NCBI GenBank assembly: GCA_003024785.1
Contig: PUQB01000259.1
Coordinates: 124,001 to 188,000, forward strand
Source of the DNA: Selaginella tamariscina
Taxonomy: Eukaryota; Streptophyta; Lycopodiopsida; Selaginellales; Selaginellaceae
DNA length: 64,000 nt
Reading direction: 5' to 3'
Shown here: positions 60,481-64,000 of the stretch, piece after piece
How the letters are laid out: the number at the start of each line of letters is the position of its first letter
How positions within the stretch are numbered: position 1 is the first letter of the stretch
Notes under the pieces: model-generated
What the model saw: the letters and a program-made list of their open reading frames with translations, nothing else
What the model was told of the DNA's origin: nothing
Database searches by the model: none
Translations under genes and position numbers: made by a program

Positions 60481-61825
60481 AGAAAGATAGTTAGCTTTTT
60501 TTAAAAATAAATGCTATATTAAATTATTAAAATTTAATTAAAAACATTGTTAAATCACTCACTTCACAAAATAATACTTTTTATAAAAACAAAAGTAAGA
60601 TTTTTAATAAAACTTACACCACATTTTAAAGTTAATTTATATTTAAAATAATTATAAATATAAATATTTAAATGTAAATGTACACGTACATTTCAAATGT
60701 AATTGTTTTATAAATAATGTATATGCACATATACATTTACATTTTAAATGTGTGTGTAATTGTATATGTATGTGCATGTAAATATAAATGTCCATGTTAA
60801 ATGTATGTATATTTTATATTTACATGTAAATATAAATGTTTATTTATAGTTAAAATGTAAATGTATATTTATATTTACATGTGAATATAAACGTAACTAT
60901 ACATTACATTTAGATTTTAAACATAAATGTAATTTTATATTAAGTTAATTATAATTTAATTATTAATTCTTAATGAAAGGGTTTACAAATAAAACTAATT
61001 AAAATTTAAAGTAAGCCTACATTACTATAAATGTAAATGCATATTTACATGTACATGTTCATGTAAATATACATTTATAAATGTAAATGTAAATGTACAT
61101 AAGCATGTACATGTAAATATACATTTAGATTTATATTTATATTTACATATGCATTTACATGTAAATCTACATTTACATTAAATTTACATTTCCATTTTAA
61201 ATGTAAATATAAATGTATATATTTTTGTTTGCATATACGTAAAATAAATATAAAGATTTCTATAATAAACAAAGTAAAACTAAAATTTATAGTTATAAAA
61301 GTCCTATTATGTTTATTTTAAATTTAAAAATTTAAAAGTTAATTAAGAATGTATTTTATTATACATTTAAAATGTAAAATAATGTAAATTTACATATATA
61401 TTTTATAATTTTTATAATTTATTTAATTTTGTATTTACATTTAAATGTATATTTACAATAAAAGTAAATGTACATATATATACATACATTTATATTTTTT
61501 AATTTTATAGTTTACTTTATAATATAAATATATATGTAAATGCACATGTACATTTATATACATATAAAAATGTACATTTACATGTGCATTTACATTTACA
61601 TATATAAATATACATTTAAATGTATATTTACATGTCATTTAAAATATAAAATACAAATGTACATGTGCATGTGCATTTATATGTATATATAAATGTAATT
61701 TATATTTTATCTTTACATATGCATTTACATGTAATATAAATATGAACGTATATGTACATGTATATTATATTTACATTTACATGTAAATGTATATTTGCAT
61801 GTGTAAATGTAATTTTATATTAGTT

Positions 61826-61865
<40 letters not shown>

Positions 61866-63849
61866 TAATGTTTAATGTTTTTGTAATAGAATTTCATAAG
61901 ATTTCACTATATTTTAATTAAAATTTAAATTGTAAGTAAGTGAATATTATTATGATTTATTTTACATATTAAATCGATATAATTGAATATTTACATTAAT
62001 TAATATATTTATTTGTTTGTACAAATGGGATTCATGCTTATATGCATGCAACTGTATTCATATACATATAGGCTATTCATTTTTTATTATGAAATAAATA
62101 TTTAGACTTACTATGCATTCAAATTATTTGACTATATATATATATATTAGCTTATTATTATATGGATAATGAATTACATTTAAGATGAATTGTTAAAGCA
62201 GTGAAAATAATTTTAATTTTTTTATTACTTTTAAATTATAAATTTATAAACTGTCACAATTACCCTATATTTACAGCTAGTTCTATATAATTTATTTACA
62301 ATTACAATAATAACCTAAATAGTTAAAATCATAAATGTCATGTACATTTACATATAAATGTATGTCTATTTATATTTACATTTTAAATATAATGAAAATA
62401 TAAATATACATTTATATTTACATGCACATATTAATGTATGTGTAAATGGACATTTACATTTTGTAATGTACATGTATATATATCTATTTTAAATGTAAAT
62501 GTATATTTACATGTGCATGTAAATATACAGGCACATGTACATTTATATTTACATTTTAAATATATAATTTTATTTATAATGTTGTAATACTTAACTATTA
62601 GGCTTTGAAAAACTTGTTCTTTTATTAATAATAAAATAATAATTAAATGCTTATTTTCATTAATATTAATTTAAGAGTCATTACAATTGAAATTTAACTT
62701 TAAAATAGGACTTTAATGTAATAAAAATAAAAAAGCTATAAACTTTAATATCGAAGAGACTTTATATAAAGTAAAGATTTTTAATTTGTAATGAAAGTCT
62801 CTCTTTGTTAACTCTTTAATTTATATTAAAAAGCTACCTTTAATATTAAAGACGTCAATTCATGTGAGGTCAATCGAATATAATAAAATAATATAATTTT
62901 ATATCTTCATATTTCAAAGAACAAATACAATATAATTTATTTCACGTTTACAAATACAGTGGTCTTATTAAAAAGATCCATTGTCTCCTCACTCTCAACC
63001 ATGTAACTTGTAATTTTCATATATAACTTGCTTGGTAGTCCCAAACTCCTTCCCCTTACTTAATCACAATTAATTAATTTAGATGATATAAATTAAAAAG
63101 ATCTTTAAGGGTTAATGTATTTCATCTATATACATGTTTTGGTGTATATAATTTTCTTTAAATATATTGTTTTTTCTGATTTTTATATTACCAATTAATT
63201 AATTTTTAATTAATTATCAAGTGTGAAAGCGTTTCTTGTATGCTACGTAGAAAAATAAATAGTTTTTTGGCGCAAGTGCATGTACAGGTGTGTAGGTTGT
63301 GAAAATGAGCATATTCGTTTTGGTGCTTCGTTTTTGGCTGGGCACTGTAAACTTGCTCGCACGCGCACGCACAAACACATGCGATACATTTGTACAGGTG
63401 TGTGTGTATGTGTTATATATATATATATATATATAGAGAGAGAAGAGAGGAGAGAGAGAGAGAGAGCGTTTAGATCAGTTCCTAAGCTGCCACATGGATA
63501 CCCACACAGACATACACACACATATATATTAAACTTGCATAGTATATTTACAGTTCGGATGCGGCCAGTAATCCCATAACCCAGGAAGAACCTAAAACCC
63601 AAGGACAAAATAATCAGTGTAAGGAAACAAATACACATTTCTTGCAGGATATCTGAATAATATGTCATAATTGTTCATAGAGTCATTATATAAGTATAAA
63701 CATATATGTGTTAAAAATGAAGTTCTTTGTATCCTGTTTGTTCAAAATCTAATATAAAACCCTATCTTAGTAACACGAAGTATATAGGAACGCATGTGCA
63801 TCCGTAGCCCACGAACCCTAAAACTACTCTGTTACAGTAGAGCATCAGT
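60481..63849. repeat. AT-rich spacer with ATGTAA/ACATTT word arrays; (AT)n at 61832-61870; (TA)n-(GA)n at 63414-63467
   Basis: No gene is visible. Word arrays lie at about 60650-61230, 61370-61830 and 62330-62580. From 63240 the sequence is less AT-rich. This last part may include the LTR of the copia element beginning near 63850, whose likely LTR start (TGTAACAGAGTAG, minus strand) is at about 63835. Confidence 0.65.
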
Positions 63850-64000
63850 TTATGTCTCAACACTCCCTGTAAACTGGTGCTTAAAAGATTCTGAGGCCCC
63901 CCGGAACAAAGCGAACTTGGTTAGGCCCAGTGGTTTGGTGAGCACGTCCGCCACCATCTCATCTGTAGAAGAATGAGCCACCTTCATCAAACCACCTTCT
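63850..64000 (-). mobile_element. 3' end of a Ty1/copia polyprotein (partial)
   Basis: On the minus strand one open frame enters from the right edge and reads HSSTDEMVADVLTKPLGLTK, then FALFRGASESFKHQFTG, ending at TAA 63850-63852. This is the terminal RNase H region of copia elements (the conserved VAD.LTK segment). The rest of the element lies beyond the window. A polypurine tract and 3' LTR would be expected at lower coordinates. Confidence 0.8.

Noticed and set aside
1..64000. tRNA and rRNA genes
   Set aside because: No T-loop-like motif with paired A box, and no rRNA core sequence, was seen on either strand by eye. Small RNA genes could still be missed without a covariance search.

Overview
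The window is nuclear DNA of a land plant, most likely a lycophyte close to Selaginella. Four things point there: plant-type genes interrupted by spliceosomal introns, many only 43-63 bp long; an intron-containing PPR gene whose repeats and C-terminal end have the wording I associate with Selaginella PPR proteins; plant TTTAGGG-type telobox motifs next to several start codons; and plant LTR retrotransposons. The background is very AT-rich and full of TA, GA, GT and compound microsatellites. The species call is an inference and was not searched.

Layout. 1-1.5 kb: decayed copy of an unidentified gene that recurs at 20.2-20.9 kb (first exon only) and 24.75-27.85 kb (fullest copy, minus strand). 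3.1-6.7 kb: secreted polyamine oxidase (+). 7.69-12.56 kb: complete Ty3/gypsy element with 161-bp LTRs and a 5-bp target duplication. 13.3-15.6 kb: PPR gene (-). 16.0-20.1 kb: tryptophan synthase beta (-). 28.7-30.7 kb: 3-isopropylmalate dehydratase large subunit (-). 32.1-33.3 kb: a gene ending in a divergent histone H3 fold (+). 34.1-35.5 kb: serine carboxypeptidase-like gene lacking its N-terminal half (-). 35.8-36.9 kb: plant carboxylesterase (+), with a broken second copy at 49.6-50.3 kb. 37.7-45.05 kb: transposon-derived block containing a DUF7869-like remnant, inverted LTR pieces and minisatellites. 47.2, 50.5 and 55.2 kb: three small secreted-peptide genes. 51.9-53.4 kb: ARM-repeat protein (+). 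54.2 kb: polyamine oxidase fragment. 55.6-57.1 kb: decayed gypsy element (-). 57.3-59.4 kb: Crinkler/RHS-like P-loop NTPase plus nuclease-fold gene (-). 60.3 kb: dead copy of the cysteine-rich peptide gene. 63.85-64.0 kb: 3' end of a Ty1/copia element (-).

Only two genes belong to related pathways: tryptophan synthase beta and isopropylmalate dehydratase are both plastid amino-acid biosynthesis enzymes. Otherwise the neighbourhood is a mosaic of unrelated genes, local duplications and transposons.

A caution applies throughout. Many conserved exons, including those of the essential trpB homologue and of a young retrotransposon, carry single-base shifts (mostly losses, often in short homopolymers). 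These look at least partly like base-level assembly errors, so 'pseudogene' should be read cautiously unless a nonsense codon or a larger deletion is cited.

The two most unusual loci are the H3-fold gene at 32.1-33.3 kb, which has a non-histone N-terminal region, and the NTPase-nuclease gene at 57.3-59.4 kb.
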